From an uncultured Leptolinea sp. (GTDB lineage Bacteria; Chloroflexota; Anaerolineae; Anaerolineales; Anaerolineaceae), in assembly GCA_903828565.1 (NCBI GenBank), contig CAIKMQ010000032.1:186001-250000 (forward strand): a DNA stretch of 64,000 bases, written 5' to 3'. The position numbers were made by a program, and so were the translations under genes. This document shows positions 26,091 to 35,059 of the stretch, one piece after another (within the stretch, counting starts at the first letter, position 1; every line of letters starts with the position of its first letter). The notes under the pieces are model-generated. The model ran no database searches. It saw nothing but the letters and a program-made list of their open reading frames with translations, and was not told the origin of the DNA.

Positions 26091-26654
26091 ATGGCAATAG
26101 AGATGGAAATCACTGGCAAGAACATGGAGATATCGGATCGTATCAAGGAATACGTAGGCAAGAAGGTAGAGAAGTTCAATCGCATGTTGAATAACATGGA
26201 TGAAATTAAAGTAGACCTTGCCCACGTAAAAACCGCCCGCAGTGCGGCTGACCGGCATGTTGCTCAGCTGACCATACGCGGCAAAGGTTTTATCCTGCGC
26301 ACCGAGGAACGCGCGGATGACCTCTTTGCAGCTTTCGATGCAGCTGTAGAAAAGATGCAACGGCAAATCGAGCGCTACAAAGGCAAACACTTCAAAGGCC
26401 GCGGCGATGGCCGTAGCGCTGCTGAAGTCACACCCATTGAGGGGATGACCGGTGAGCCTGAAGTTCTCCCATCCATCATGCGAAGGAAGGTCTTCCGCAT
26501 GGTTCCAATGGATGAAAATGAGGCTATTGAGCAGATGAACCTGCTGGGTCACGAGAGTTTCTTCGTCTTCTTCAATGTCGATACCAATAATGTGAATGTA
26601 CTTTATCACCGCCGGGATGGTACGTATGGTTTGATCATCCCTGAGATCGGGTAG
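26091..26654 (+). CDS. hpf: Ribosome hibernation promoting factor, long form
   Basis: This 187-residue long-form HPF (RaiA/YfiA family) dimerises 70S ribosomes in stationary phase. The N-terminal S30AE domain (about 1-100) begins MEIEMTGK-like with MEISDRIKEYVGKKVEKFNR. After a short linker the C-terminal dimerisation domain (about 125-187) starts with RRKVFRMVPMDENEAIEQM and ends GTYGLIIPEIG. Domain order and length are standard. A GGAGG ribosome site precedes the ATG. A short hairpin lies downstream, before folE. Confidence 0.96.
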   Translation: MAIEMEITGKNMEISDRIKEYVGKKVEKFNRMLNNMDEIKVDLAHVKTARSAADRHVAQLTIRGKGFILRTEERADDLFAAFDAAVEKMQRQIERYKGKHFKGRGDGRSAAEVTPIEGMTGEPEVLPSIMRRKVFRMVPMDENEAIEQMNLLGHESFFVFFNVDTNNVNVLYHRRDGTYGLIIPEIG

Positions 26655-26699
26655 GTTCGGGTTCCTGTCAGATATAAGCAAGCAAGTACATATTTTGGT

Positions 26700-26716
26700 G
26701 TGGGTGCTGAACCCAC
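26700..26716 (+). terminator. Weak hairpin between hpf and folE
   Basis: GTGGGT and ACCCAC form a 6-bp stem with a 5-nt loop, followed by CCCTTTCTG. It lies 45 nt after the hpf stop. The T run is poor, so termination would be partial at best. Confidence 0.35.
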
Positions 26717-26737
26717 CCCTTTCTGATAAAGGTGAAA

Positions 26738-27373
26738 ATGTTTGGAGACAATGAAAGTGTATATCAGGCCGCTCAGCTGTTGAACGGCACTCAGCTGGAT
26801 CAGGATGCGTTGGAGAAAGCAATCGCTTCGATCTTGACGGCTGTGGGCGAGGACCCGGACCGTGACGGTTTAAAGCGGACACCTGTAAGGGTTGCTCGCA
26901 TGTATGAGGAATTACTGGCCGGTTACCGCATAGACCCTGTTGCCATGGTCAATGACGCGATCTTTGAGGTGGCATATGACCAGATGGTCATTGTGAGGGA
27001 TATCGAGTTCTACAGCCTGTGTGAACACCACATGCTCCCATTCATCGGCCGTGCGCATGTTGCCTACGTCCCGGATGGGAAGGTGATTGGTCTATCCAAG
27101 ATTCCGCGTGTGGTCGATATGTTCGCCAAACGGCTGCAGGTTCAAGAAAGGCTTACCAGCCAGGTTGCAGACTTCTTGAATGAATTGCTGCACCCCAAAG
27201 GCGTAGCCGTGGTCGTGGAGGCATTGCATCTATGCTCCATGATGCGCGGTGTAAAGAAGACGGATGCCCGCATGACCACTTCGGCTGTACACGGCTACTT
27301 CCGCACGAATATGGCTACACGGATGGAATTCTTTGATAATATTTCTCGTGGGGCTGAACCACTTCATATCTAG
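26738..27373 (+). CDS. folE: GTP cyclohydrolase I
   Basis: This 211-residue GTP cyclohydrolase I turns GTP into 7,8-dihydroneopterin triphosphate, the first step of folate synthesis. The zinc ligands are seen in [14 protein letters not shown] (Cys and two His near 91-103) and CSMMRGVKK (second Cys near 164). [17 protein letters not shown] is the usual core stretch. The N-terminal ~25 residues are family-typical helical extension. The ATG at 26738 sits 6 nt after AAAGG; a GTG at 26732 is possible but closer. Convergent folK, folB and a pteridine reductase-like gene follow on the other strand. Confidence 0.96.
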   Translation: MFGDNESVYQAAQLLNGTQLDQDALEKAIASILTAVGEDPDRDGLKRTPVRVARMYEELLAGYRIDPVAMVNDAIFEVAYDQMVIVRDIEFYSLCEHHMLPFIGRAHVAYVPDGKVIGLSKIPRVVDMFAKRLQVQERLTSQVADFLNELLHPKGVAVVVEALHLCSMMRGVKKTDARMTTSAVHGYFRTNMATRMEFFDNISRGAEPLHI

Positions 27374-27847
27374 TTAGAACGAAATATCCACCTTGTGGAG
27401 CCATGTACTTCTTGCCAGTCTGGATGCCAGGCTGGCAAGATTATTCTCTGGTGTGGGGACGATCAAATCAGGATACAACTGTGCAACGGGGATTGAAATG
27501 AATGCCATTTCTAGCAGTTTTTGATCCATGATGCGGTGATTGAAGAGGATGATGTCGATATCCGCGGTGCGCGGCGCATTTCTATCCTCTGAACGAATAC
27601 GCCCAAGGCTGGTTTCTATCTCCTTGAGGTGATCCCGTAATATGGCGTAGGTATCTGCACACTCAATTTCCACGGCAAGATTGAGGTAATGACCACCTTC
27701 TCCTCCAACTGGAAGACTCTCATACACATCCGATTTGCTCCGGAGTGTGTACACTGTCCTCAATGCCTGGAGAATTGCAGGCAGGTTCTGTAATGGGGCA
27801 ATATTGGAGCCCAACAAAAGAACGGCCTGGTTAATAGCTGGGCTCAT
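27374..27847 (-). CDS. folK: 2-amino-4-hydroxy-6-hydroxymethyldihydropteridine pyrophosphokinase
   Basis: This 157-residue HPPK transfers pyrophosphate from ATP to the pterin alcohol in folate synthesis. LLLGSNIAPLQNL near the start and RTADIDIILFNHRIM (about 93-107) are the family signatures; the two aspartates in DIDI bind magnesium. The start at 27847 makes an ATGA overlap with folB and is preferred over an ATG three codons upstream. It ends directly against the folE stop on the other strand, so the genes are convergent with no gap. Confidence 0.94.
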   Translation of the reverse strand: MSPAINQAVLLLGSNIAPLQNLPAILQALRTVYTLRSKSDVYESLPVGGEGGHYLNLAVEIECADTYAILRDHLKEIETSLGRIRSEDRNAPRTADIDIILFNHRIMDQKLLEMAFISIPVAQLYPDLIVPTPENNLASLASRLARSTWLHKVDISF

Positions 27848-28197
27848 TTCCTCCAACGTTCAATTTCAACACCCACAGACCCGGCAAAGCGAACTGCGCC
27901 GGGTTTTTCAACCCGCACCCGGATGCCGTTTGCCAGCGGATTGGTCAGCACCAGTGAGGCAATATCCTCTGCCAGCGCTTCCACTGTCAGGCGTTTAGCT
28001 GTTTCTGCCAGGCGAATAACCTGTTGGGTGGTTGTTTTATAATTGACACCTTTTTCAATATTATCTTCGCTTGCCGCTTGAGATATATCTGTAAAGACGA
28101 TCAAATTGATCAAGATGTCCTGCGGGTTCACCCGTTCATTATCATTGACCCCGATGATCCCGCGGGCGAGGATGTCTTTGATGAGTATCTGATCCAT
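27844..28197 (-). CDS. folB: Dihydroneopterin aldolase
   Basis: This 117-residue FolB aldolase splits dihydroneopterin to the pterin alcohol and glycolaldehyde. The N terminus (ILIKDILARGIIGVNDNER) matches the typical 'L-x-x-I-G-V-x-x-x-E/R' pattern. The tyrosine in GVNYKTT (about 50-56) and the lysine near the C terminus (EKPGAVRFAGSVGVEIER) are the expected catalytic region. It overlaps folK by 4 nt and follows the SDR gene by 12 nt, giving SDR-folB-folK as one transcript. Confidence 0.92.
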   Translation of the reverse strand: MDQILIKDILARGIIGVNDNERVNPQDILINLIVFTDISQAASEDNIEKGVNYKTTTQQVIRLAETAKRLTVEALAEDIASLVLTNPLANGIRVRVEKPGAVRFAGSVGVEIERWRK

Positions 28198-28209
28198 AAT
28201 GCCTCTCTG

Positions 28210-28962
28210 TTAAGCCAGGTGTCTGCCGCCATCCACATGGATGATCTCGCCGGTGATATAGGCAGGTGCGGTCAGCAAGAAAGTAAAAACTGTCTGTAAT
28301 TCAGCAGGTAATGCCCATCTACCTGCTGGTACCAGGCGGGTGATGTCAACCTCCTCCTTCTGGCCTTCGGGTGGAAGGATAGCCCCCAGAGCCAAGCCGT
28401 TCACCTGAATGCGAGGAGCAAGTTTGTAAGCCAGTGCTTCTGTCATGGCTGCCAGGCCGGCTTTACTGATGGTGTATGGAAAATGATCGCGTCCTGGCCG
28501 TAAGGCACGCCAATCCAGAATATTGATGATCCTGCCGGCGGCCTCTACTGGCAGTTGGCGGGCGAATGCCTGGCTCAGAAGGAAAGGCGCGGTAAGGTTG
28601 ATATTCATGTGGCGCTGCCAATCTTCCAGGGTGGTTGAGAAGACATCAACCGGCTCGAAGATGGCTGCATTATTCACCAGGGTATCGATCGGGCCGAACT
28701 TGTTGGCAGCAGAGAATAGATCCACAGCCTGATCTTGGAGAGAGAGGTCCGCTGTTAAAATATGCGCCTGATGGCCCATTGCCTGGATCTCCTCCTGTGT
28801 CTCTACAGCGAGGGCGTGGGATTTATTCGTGTGGATGATGACATCCGCACCAGCTGCCGCCGCCGCAAGGGAAAGGAGCCTCCCGATACGTCTGGCGCCG
28901 CCTGTAATGAAGACGGTTCTTCCACTGCAGGGGAGGGAGGAAGATTGCGTTTGACTTTCCAT
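28210..28962 (-). CDS. SDR-family reductase, pteridine reductase/FolM-like
   Basis: This 250-residue short-chain dehydrogenase has the features of pteridine reductases. The NADPH-binding glycine loop TGGARRIG (about 20-27) has the double arginine typical of PTR1/FolM. NNAA is near 96. The catalytic YxxxK is in PYTISKAG (about 162-169), and the usual catalytic serine position appears to be aspartate (ILDWRAL, about 148-154), as in PTR1. It heads the SDR-folB-folK transcript, and no conventional dihydrofolate reductase is in the window, so it may supply dihydrofolate or dihydropterin reduction. A general SDR role cannot be excluded without structure or assay. Confidence 0.8.
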   Translation of the reverse strand: MESQTQSSSLPCSGRTVFITGGARRIGRLLSLAAAAAGADVIIHTNKSHALAVETQEEIQAMGHQAHILTADLSLQDQAVDLFSAANKFGPIDTLVNNAAIFEPVDVFSTTLEDWQRHMNINLTAPFLLSQAFARQLPVEAAGRIINILDWRALRPGRDHFPYTISKAGLAAMTEALAYKLAPRIQVNGLALGAILPPEGQKEEVDITRLVPAGRWALPAELQTVFTFLLTAPAYITGEIIHVDGGRHLA

Positions 28963-29074
28963 ACTTCGATAAGTTTAGAAGTGTTTTGGATGTCTGTCAA
29001 GCTTGCCTCTGTATAATCCTTATTTGGGCATTGCCTGATAACGGGATTAAAATAAATGTGAAAGGAACATGTAT

Positions 29075-29278
29075 ATGGAAAAGACAATGTATTTGGTCCC
29101 GAATATCAACTGCATGCACTGCGTGCACACGATCAAGACCGAGTTGAGCGAACTGGAGGGCGTCAGCAGCGTGGATGCTGACAAGGACAGCAAGCAGGTG
29201 GTTGTTACATTCAACGCTCCGGCAACAGATGCCAAGATCAAGGGTTTGTTGAAAGAAATCAACTACCCGGCAGCCTAA
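29075..29278 (+). CDS. Heavy-metal-associated (HMA) domain protein, CopZ-like
   Basis: This 67-residue single HMA domain has the metal-binding NCMHCVHTI motif (Cys at about 12 and 15). Such proteins carry Cu(I) or similar soft metals between membrane transporters and other proteins. The beta-alpha-beta-beta-alpha-beta pattern is complete, ending with KGLLKEINYPA. The ATG at 29075 lies 8 nt after AAAGGA and is preferred over an ATG at 29069 that is too close. No copper ATPase is next to it, so the partner lies elsewhere. A terminator follows immediately. A TATAAT at 29012-29017 may be its -10 box. Confidence 0.88.
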   Translation: MEKTMYLVPNINCMHCVHTIKTELSELEGVSSVDADKDSKQVVVTFNAPATDAKIKGLLKEINYPAA

Positions 29279-29288
29279 AGACCCGATC

Positions 29289-29312
29289 AATGAGCCGCAA
29301 GGCTCATTTTTA
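29289..29312 (+). terminator. Rho-independent terminator after the HMA gene
   Basis: A perfect 8-bp stem (AATGAGCC/GGCTCATT) with a GCAA loop is followed by TTTATT. It separates the HMA gene from the tkt operon. Confidence 0.85.
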
Positions 29313-29326
29313 TTACCTATTTCGGC

Positions 29327-29332
29327 TATAAT
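29327..29332 (+). promoter_or_regulatory. Candidate -10 box for the tkt operon
   Basis: A perfect TATAAT lies 42 bp before the tkt ATG. No convincing -35 box was found; the expected position falls inside the preceding terminator. Confidence 0.4.
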
Positions 29333-29373
29333 CGAATACGATCATCAATAACCGAAGCAGGAGCTGTCAATTC

Positions 29374-31392
29374 ATGGATAGTACTTTTCAAGAGAAAGCG
29401 ATATCAGCATTACGGTTCTTAGCGGTAGATGGCGTTCAAAATGCCAATTCCGGACACCCGGGGTTACCAATGGGGGCCGCAGCAATGGCTTTTACCATTT
29501 GGACCAGGCATTTGAAGCACAATCCTGCGAATCCCAACTGGCATGATCGTGACCGTTTCATCCTTTCGGGCGGTCATGGCTCGATGATGTTGTATGCTCT
29601 GCTTTACCTGACGGGCTATCCCGTTAGCATGGATGATTTGAAGAGTTTCAGACAGCTCGGATCGATTACGCCGGGACACCCGGAATTTGGGCTGACATCA
29701 GGGGTAGAAACAACTACAGGACCATTAGGCCAGGGTTTCGCCAACGGCGTGGGCATGGCCATCGCTGAAACGCACCTTGCTGCGCGGTTCAACCTGCCTG
29801 CTAGGAAGTTGATCGATCACACGGTGTTTGCCATCGTGACTGATGGAGACCTGATGGAGGGGGTAACCTCAGAAGCAGCTTCGCTAGCTGGTCATTTAGG
29901 TTTGAGCAAGCTCATCTACCTGTATGATGATAACCGCATCAGCATTGATGGCTCAACCGAATTGTCATTTACAGAAGACAGGGGAAAGCGATTTGAAGCA
30001 TACGGCTGGCAAGTACTGCGCGTAGCTGATGGAAACAATGTAGACGAGATCGATCAAGCTATTCAACTTGCTAAACCAGACCCACGGCCTTCGCTAATCA
30101 TTTGCCGTACTCATATTGGCTACGGCTTACCCACAAGACAGGATACATCCAAAGCCCATGGCGAACCGCCGGGGGATGAGGAGTTGAATGGGGCAAAGAT
30201 GAAAGCCGGTTGGCCGCTGGAACCGCGGTTCTATGTGCCTGAAGACGTACTCGCTTTCTACCGCAAAGCACAGGAACGCGGAATCGCATGGGAAGGTGAG
30301 TGGAACCTGGTTTTGGATGATCTGAAACAGAAACAACCGGACCAGTATTCTCTGTTCACTGAAATGATGAATGGTGATCTACCAGAAGGATGGTCCGATA
30401 GCCTGCCTGTGTTCCCTGCGGATCTGAAGGGGATGGCAACCAGAGCAGCTTCAGGGCAGGTAATCAATTCACTAGCTGAAACCATTCCCGGGTTGATCGG
30501 GGGATCTGCGGACCTGGCTCCTTCTACCCTTACCTGGATCAAATCCAGCATTGCTTTCCAGAAAGAAACCCCCGGGGGAAAGAATTTCCATTTTGGTGTG
30601 CGAGAACATGGTATGGGCTCTTTAGTAAATGGAATTGCCTACCATGGCGGGCTCATACCCTTTGGAGCAACCTTTCTGGTTTTTTCAGACTATATGCGCC
30701 CAGCAGTGCGGATTTCAGCTCTTTCACACCTTCATTCCATCTGGGTATTTACACACGATAGTATCGGCCTGGGTGAAGACGGCCCGACCCACCAACCGGT
30801 CGAGCATCTGGCAGCATTGCGATCCATACCGCACCTGGTTGTTTTACGCCCTGCGGATGCGAATGAGACCGTTGCAGCCTGGAAGCAGGCCATGGCGAGG
30901 AAAAATGGGCCAACAGCATTGATCTTATCCAGACAGGCGATCCCAACAATCGATCGGGCGATATATAACTCCGCAGAGAATCTGCAAAAAGGTGCATATA
31001 TCCTCGCTGATCTGGGTAAAGGTAAACCGGACATCATCCTGATGGCAAGCGGAGCTGAAGTGAATTTAATCATCCAGGCGGGTGAAAAACTGGCTATAAC
31101 GGGTATAAACGTGCGCCTGGTATCTTTTCCCAGCTGGGAATTGTTCCGCGAACAATCAGCAGCCTATCAACAATCTGTATTGCCTGATAACATCAAAACC
31201 CGGCTTGCAGTGGAAGCCGGCATCAGCCAGGGATGGCATGAATGGGTTGGCAAGGATGGCAGTATGATCATCATGGAAGGGTATGGAGCATCCGCTCCTG
31301 CCGTTGATCTATTTAGAAAATTCGGTTTTACTGTAGAAAACATCATCCAAAAGGCTGAGGATTTGATCAGTCGTGGAGGTACGTCTAAATGA
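29374..31392 (+). CDS. tkt: Transketolase
   Basis: This 672-residue thiamine-dependent transketolase moves two-carbon units between sugar phosphates in the pentose phosphate pathway. [16 protein letters not shown] near 23-38, the TPP motif [18 protein letters not shown] (starting VTDGDL about 153) and the pyrimidine-domain stretch [14 protein letters not shown] are typical. [19 protein letters not shown] carries the conserved histidine. GCAGGAG lies upstream of the ATG. It is the first of a six-gene run: tkt, rpiB, tal/pgi, ruvX, mltG, ppgK. Confidence 0.97.
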   Translation: MDSTFQEKAISALRFLAVDGVQNANSGHPGLPMGAAAMAFTIWTRHLKHNPANPNWHDRDRFILSGGHGSMMLYALLYLTGYPVSMDDLKSFRQLGSITPGHPEFGLTSGVETTTGPLGQGFANGVGMAIAETHLAARFNLPARKLIDHTVFAIVTDGDLMEGVTSEAASLAGHLGLSKLIYLYDDNRISIDGSTELSFTEDRGKRFEAYGWQVLRVADGNNVDEIDQAIQLAKPDPRPSLIICRTHIGYGLPTRQDTSKAHGEPPGDEELNGAKMKAGWPLEPRFYVPEDVLAFYRKAQERGIAWEGEWNLVLDDLKQKQPDQYSLFTEMMNGDLPEGWSDSLPVFPADLKGMATRAASGQVINSLAETIPGLIGGSADLAPSTLTWIKSSIAFQKETPGGKNFHFGVREHGMGSLVNGIAYHGGLIPFGATFLVFSDYMRPAVRISALSHLHSIWVFTHDSIGLGEDGPTHQPVEHLAALRSIPHLVVLRPADANETVAAWKQAMARKNGPTALILSRQAIPTIDRAIYNSAENLQKGAYILADLGKGKPDIILMASGAEVNLIIQAGEKLAITGINVRLVSFPSWELFREQSAAYQQSVLPDNIKTRLAVEAGISQGWHEWVGKDGSMIIMEGYGASAPAVDLFRKFGFTVENIIQKAEDLISRGGTSK

Positions 31393-31838
31393 AGATTGCT
31401 ATAGGTACGGATCATGCAGGTTATCCGCTTAAAGAAACAGTTATTGCCGCTGTGAAGGCATCCGGACATGAAGTAATAGACCTGGGTATTCACACCTTAG
31501 AAAAAGCAGATTTTCCGGATCTGGCTGAACTCGTCGGGAATACCATCCAATCCGGTCGGGCAGAGCGGGGAATATTAATATGCGGATCAGGTGTCGGCGT
31601 CTGTATTGCAGCTAATAAAATGCGGGGCGTGTATGCCTCCACCTGCCATGATACGTATTCTGCTCATCAGGGTGTTGAACATGACGGCATGAATGTCCTC
31701 TGCATGGGGGGACGCGTAATCGGGATCGAGCCTGCAGCTGAGATCGTACGGGCGTTCTTATCAGCCTGTTTTATCCATGATGAGAGGTTCACCCGCCGGT
31801 TCAATAAGATCAAAGAGATCGAAGCACGAGGGAAGTAA
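31389..31838 (+). CDS. rpiB: Ribose-5-phosphate isomerase B
   Basis: This 149-residue RpiB/LacA-B-type isomerase interconverts ribose-5-phosphate and ribulose-5-phosphate. [11 protein letters not shown] (about 5-15) and [21 protein letters not shown] (split here: active cysteine in CGSG near 65, then NKMRGVYA) are the family signatures. GGRVIG follows near 115. It overlaps tkt by 4 nt and is followed after 5 nt by the transaldolase fusion, so the non-oxidative pentose phosphate steps are encoded together. Confidence 0.95.
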   Translation: MKIAIGTDHAGYPLKETVIAAVKASGHEVIDLGIHTLEKADFPDLAELVGNTIQSGRAERGILICGSGVGVCIAANKMRGVYASTCHDTYSAHQGVEHDGMNVLCMGGRVIGIEPAAEIVRAFLSACFIHDERFTRRFNKIKEIEARGK

Positions 31839-31843
31839 GTCGC

Positions 31844-34618
31844 ATGAATACAAGTATTCAGTTGAGGAATGCAGGGCAGGCGATCTGGTTTGATAACATC
31901 CAACGTTCCATACTAATGGATGGCAGTCTCAGTGGAATGATCACCCGCGGCGAGATCTACGGTGTCACATCCAACCCTTCTATATTCAATCAGGCGATCA
32001 CCAGGACAAGTGATTACGATATGGCTCTCCAGTCACTGGCACTTTCCGGTTTTAATGCTGAGGAGATTTATGCTCAGCTAGCAATGGAGGATATTCGGGC
32101 GGCAGCGGACGCTTTCTTACCCCTCTACCATTCATCAAAAAAGAAGGATGGGTATGTAAGTATCGAGGTCAATCCTCTCAACGCGTTGGATGCAGAGAAG
32201 ATGCTGGCAGAAGCGCGAAAAATATGGAAGGATTATTCGCGGCCGAACCTGATGATCAAGATCCCTGCCACGCATGCAGGTATCCAGGTAGTGAGGGGAC
32301 TGATCCGGGACGGGATCAATGTAAATGTCACCCTGATCTTTACGCTCTCGCAATATGCACAAGTCATGGAAGCTTATCAACTAGGTCTGGAGGAACGGCT
32401 TCGGGCTGGCGGGGATCTTACTCATGTAGCCTCAGTTGCATCCTTTTTTGTTTCCAGGGTTGATACCCGTGTTGATAAAATGCTTCAGGAACTGGCGGAG
32501 CGTGACCCCTCACAGGCACTTCTGGCGACAAGCCTGATCGGTAAAGCCGCCATTGCCAACACCCGGTTGGCTTATGAATCCTTCCAACTTTGGCTAGGCA
32601 GTCCCGCCTTAAAGGGTTTGTTGGAGCATGGAGCCCAGGTCCAAAGACCGTTATGGGCAAGTACAGGCACAAAAAACCCAACTTACCCTGATGTCTTGTA
32701 TGTAAATGAGTTGGTGGCCGCGGATACTGTGAATACGGTTCCCCCGGTGACATTGAAAGCTTTACTGGATCATGGTCAGGCTGCGGGATCGATCGTACCC
32801 AATCTCAATATTGCGCATCAAATAGTTGAAGATCTGGAAAAGGCCGGCATCAATCTTGAGGTTGTTGGTGCGGATCTTGAGCGTGAGGGGGTGGCCATTT
32901 TCGCGGATGCTCATCGGAACCTGCTGGAAGCAATTGAAAAGAAAAGCCATGAGCAGGTAACGCGGATGGGCAGCCTGGCAGGCAAAGTCACCCGGATGGT
33001 GAAGCAACTGGCAGATCAGAATAAATTAGAAAAGATCTGGCAGCACGACCCGGCTGCCTGGGAACAAGCACCGGGAACTGCGGATCTCACCAATCGTTTG
33101 GGATGGATGGATCTCCCGGAGAGAATGGCGCCGGTCCTGAAAGAGATACAGACATTCAAGGATGAATTGTTCCAGGATGGGATCACCCAGATTTTCGTTC
33201 TTGGCATGGGTGGTTCTTCCCTTGCGCCAGAAGTATTCAAGCTGGTTTTTCCATCAATAAATGGTATGGAACTGAAGATCGTAGATTCCACAGATCCGAA
33301 CCAAATTTCGCAAGTAACTAAGGGGCTACATCCCGCCAACAACCTGGTCATCGTGTCTTCCAAATCAGGTGGAACCAGTGAAGTCAAAGCCTTCTTTGAA
33401 TACTTCTGGGGACGGTTCGAGGAAGTTCTAAAGGGAGGTACTGGGAATCATTTTATTGCGATCACGGACCCGGGGACAGGGTTGTACCAACTGGCAAGTG
33501 AGCATCATTTCAGGAAGGTATTCCTATCGGATCCGAATGTGGGTGGACGTTTCTCCGCGCTCACTGCTTTCGGTTTAGTACCGGCGGGATTATTGGGATT
33601 ACCTCTCGCAAAACTGCTTGAACAGTCGCTGATGATGGAGAATGAGTGTAAAAGCACTCATCCTGTAGGCCGAAATCCCGGTTTCGTTTTAGGGTGCCTA
33701 CTGGCAGCGGCTGCAGTCAACGGTAAGGATAAGCTCAGTTTACTGATGGATGACGAGATCCGGCCTTTCGGTGCGTGGCTGGAGCAGCTGATCGCTGAAA
33801 GCAGCGGCAAGAATGGAAAAGGTATTCTGCCAATCGTGGAAGAGTTTTGCCTGCCGGTAGAAACCTACGGGAATGACAGGCTTTTTGTTTACATTCGGTT
33901 TAATGGATTGTTCGATCAACAAATAACCCAACTGCAGATGGCAGGGCATCCTGTTCTTATGATTGATCTGAAAGAAAAAGAAGACCTGTTCAAAGAGTTC
34001 TACCTCTGGGAATTTGCAACAGCTGTAGCCTGTGCTGCTCTTGGGGAAAACGCCTTTGATCAACCGGATGTGCAGGATAACAAAACCCGCACTATTGCCA
34101 AAATTGCACAATTCAAAACAGATTTGTGCTTTGTGGAACCGGATCTTATCCTGGAAAATTCTGAGGTTCAGGTATATGCACCCAATTGGATGGGATTGAC
34201 GAAGGATATGGATCTTAAGCAGGTGCTTCGTTCCCTGTTGAAGTTGGCAAAACCCGGTGATTACCTGGCTATCAATGCATATCTTCCGTATACGTCTGAG
34301 ATCACTTTGGGGCTGGCAGAAATGAGGAAAGCCACTCAAGCCAAAACAGGAATAGCTACAACTTCCGGGTTTGGTCCCAGGTTCCTGCACTCCACCGGAC
34401 AATATCACAAGGGCGGTCCGGATACAGGCATTTTCCTGCAGATCACGGCTGATGCCGATCAGGATATACAGTATGGGGATCTGACATTCGGACAGTTGGA
34501 AAGAGCCCAGGCATTGGGTGATTATGAATCACTGGCAGACCGGAAACGCCGGATCGTTCGGATACATTTGAAGACATTGTCTGTAAGCAGGATGGCGGAT
34601 GTTTTCAATAGCATATAA
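31844..34618 (+). CDS. tal-pgi: Bifunctional transaldolase / glucose-6-phosphate isomerase
   Basis: This 924-residue fusion has transaldolase in residues ~1-370 and glucose-6-phosphate isomerase in ~400-924. The transaldolase Schiff-base lysine is K139 in LMIKIPAT, with D18 in WFDNIQRS and a final TLKALLDHG region. The isomerase part shows LGMGGSSLAPEVF, then SSKSGGTSEVKAFFEYFW and, near the end, FLHSTGQYHKGGP. Such fusions occur in several Gram-positive and cyanobacterial lineages and join the end of the pentose phosphate pathway to glycolysis. Both halves keep their key motifs. Neighbouring tkt and rpiB support the assignment. Confidence 0.95.
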   Translation: MNTSIQLRNAGQAIWFDNIQRSILMDGSLSGMITRGEIYGVTSNPSIFNQAITRTSDYDMALQSLALSGFNAEEIYAQLAMEDIRAAADAFLPLYHSSKKKDGYVSIEVNPLNALDAEKMLAEARKIWKDYSRPNLMIKIPATHAGIQVVRGLIRDGINVNVTLIFTLSQYAQVMEAYQLGLEERLRAGGDLTHVASVASFFVSRVDTRVDKMLQELAERDPSQALLATSLIGKAAIANTRLAYESFQLWLGSPALKGLLEHGAQVQRPLWASTGTKNPTYPDVLYVNELVAADTVNTVPPVTLKALLDHGQAAGSIVPNLNIAHQIVEDLEKAGINLEVVGADLEREGVAIFADAHRNLLEAIEKKSHEQVTRMGSLAGKVTRMVKQLADQNKLEKIWQHDPAAWEQAPGTADLTNRLGWMDLPERMAPVLKEIQTFKDELFQDGITQIFVLGMGGSSLAPEVFKLVFPSINGMELKIVDSTDPNQISQVTKGLHPANNLVIVSSKSGGTSEVKAFFEYFWGRFEEVLKGGTGNHFIAITDPGTGLYQLASEHHFRKVFLSDPNVGGRFSALTAFGLVPAGLLGLPLAKLLEQSLMMENECKSTHPVGRNPGFVLGCLLAAAAVNGKDKLSLLMDDEIRPFGAWLEQLIAESSGKNGKGILPIVEEFCLPVETYGNDRLFVYIRFNGLFDQQITQLQMAGHPVLMIDLKEKEDLFKEFYLWEFATAVACAALGENAFDQPDVQDNKTRTIAKIAQFKTDLCFVEPDLILENSEVQVYAPNWMGLTKDMDLKQVLRSLLKLAKPGDYLAINAYLPYTSEITLGLAEMRKATQAKTGIATTSGFGPRFLHSTGQYHKGGPDTGIFLQITADADQDIQYGDLTFGQLERAQALGDYESLADRKRRIVRIHLKTLSVSRMADVFNSI

Positions 34619-34641
34619 CGGGAGTACGGAGCACCTGCAGC

Positions 34642-35055
34642 ATGCGAATACTGGCAATTGACCCTGGCGATAAGCGGATCGGATTGGCGATCACCGATCC
34701 TACCGGCACGATCGCGACTCCTCTGCAGGTGTTGTTGCATGTCTCTCGTGAGCAGGATGCACAGACAATAAAGGAATTGGCGACCCGGAACCAGGTTGTA
34801 CTCGTCGTCATTGGGGTCGCACTGGATGAAGATGGGGGAGACACACCATCCAGCCGAAAGGCACGGCGTTTAGGGGATACACTGGCGAGCATTCTAGATG
34901 TCAAAATCATCTATGAAGATGAAGCTGGCTCCACCCGCGAGGCACGTGAGACTGCCCTGACAGCCGGATTTCGCCAACGGGAGCGTAAGGGACACCTGGA
35001 TCAGATGGCAGCAGCGATATTGCTGCAGAGGTACCTCGACAAGGTGGATCGGTAG
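34642..35055 (+). CDS. ruvX: YqgF/RuvX-family Holliday junction resolvase-like protein
   Basis: This 137-residue RNase H-fold protein is of the YqgF/RuvX family, proposed to act in 16S rRNA 5' processing and/or junction resolution. LAIDPGDKRIGLAITDPTG at the N terminus supplies the first acidic residue, and EDEAGSTREA (about 93-102) and DQMAAAILLQRYL at the end supply the others. The length is usual. It sits 23 nt after tal/pgi and 4 nt before mltG; the ruvX-mltG pairing is common in bacteria. Confidence 0.93.
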   Translation: MRILAIDPGDKRIGLAITDPTGTIATPLQVLLHVSREQDAQTIKELATRNQVVLVVIGVALDEDGGDTPSSRKARRLGDTLASILDVKIIYEDEAGSTREARETALTAGFRQRERKGHLDQMAAAILLQRYLDKVDR

Positions 35056-35059
35056 ATTT

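Noticed and set aside
26049-26882. Minus-strand frame of 277 aa over hpf and folE
   Set aside because: It spans two genes with strong motifs on the plus strand and lacks a start site or family.
29012-29017. Promoter box (TATAAT) upstream of the HMA gene
   Set aside because: The -10 is perfect but no -35 box fits, so it is mentioned only in the HMA entry.
33740-34408. Minus-strand frame of 222 aa inside tal/pgi
   Set aside because: Cysteine- and serine-rich low-complexity translation typical of an antisense frame; the sense frame has clear isomerase motifs.
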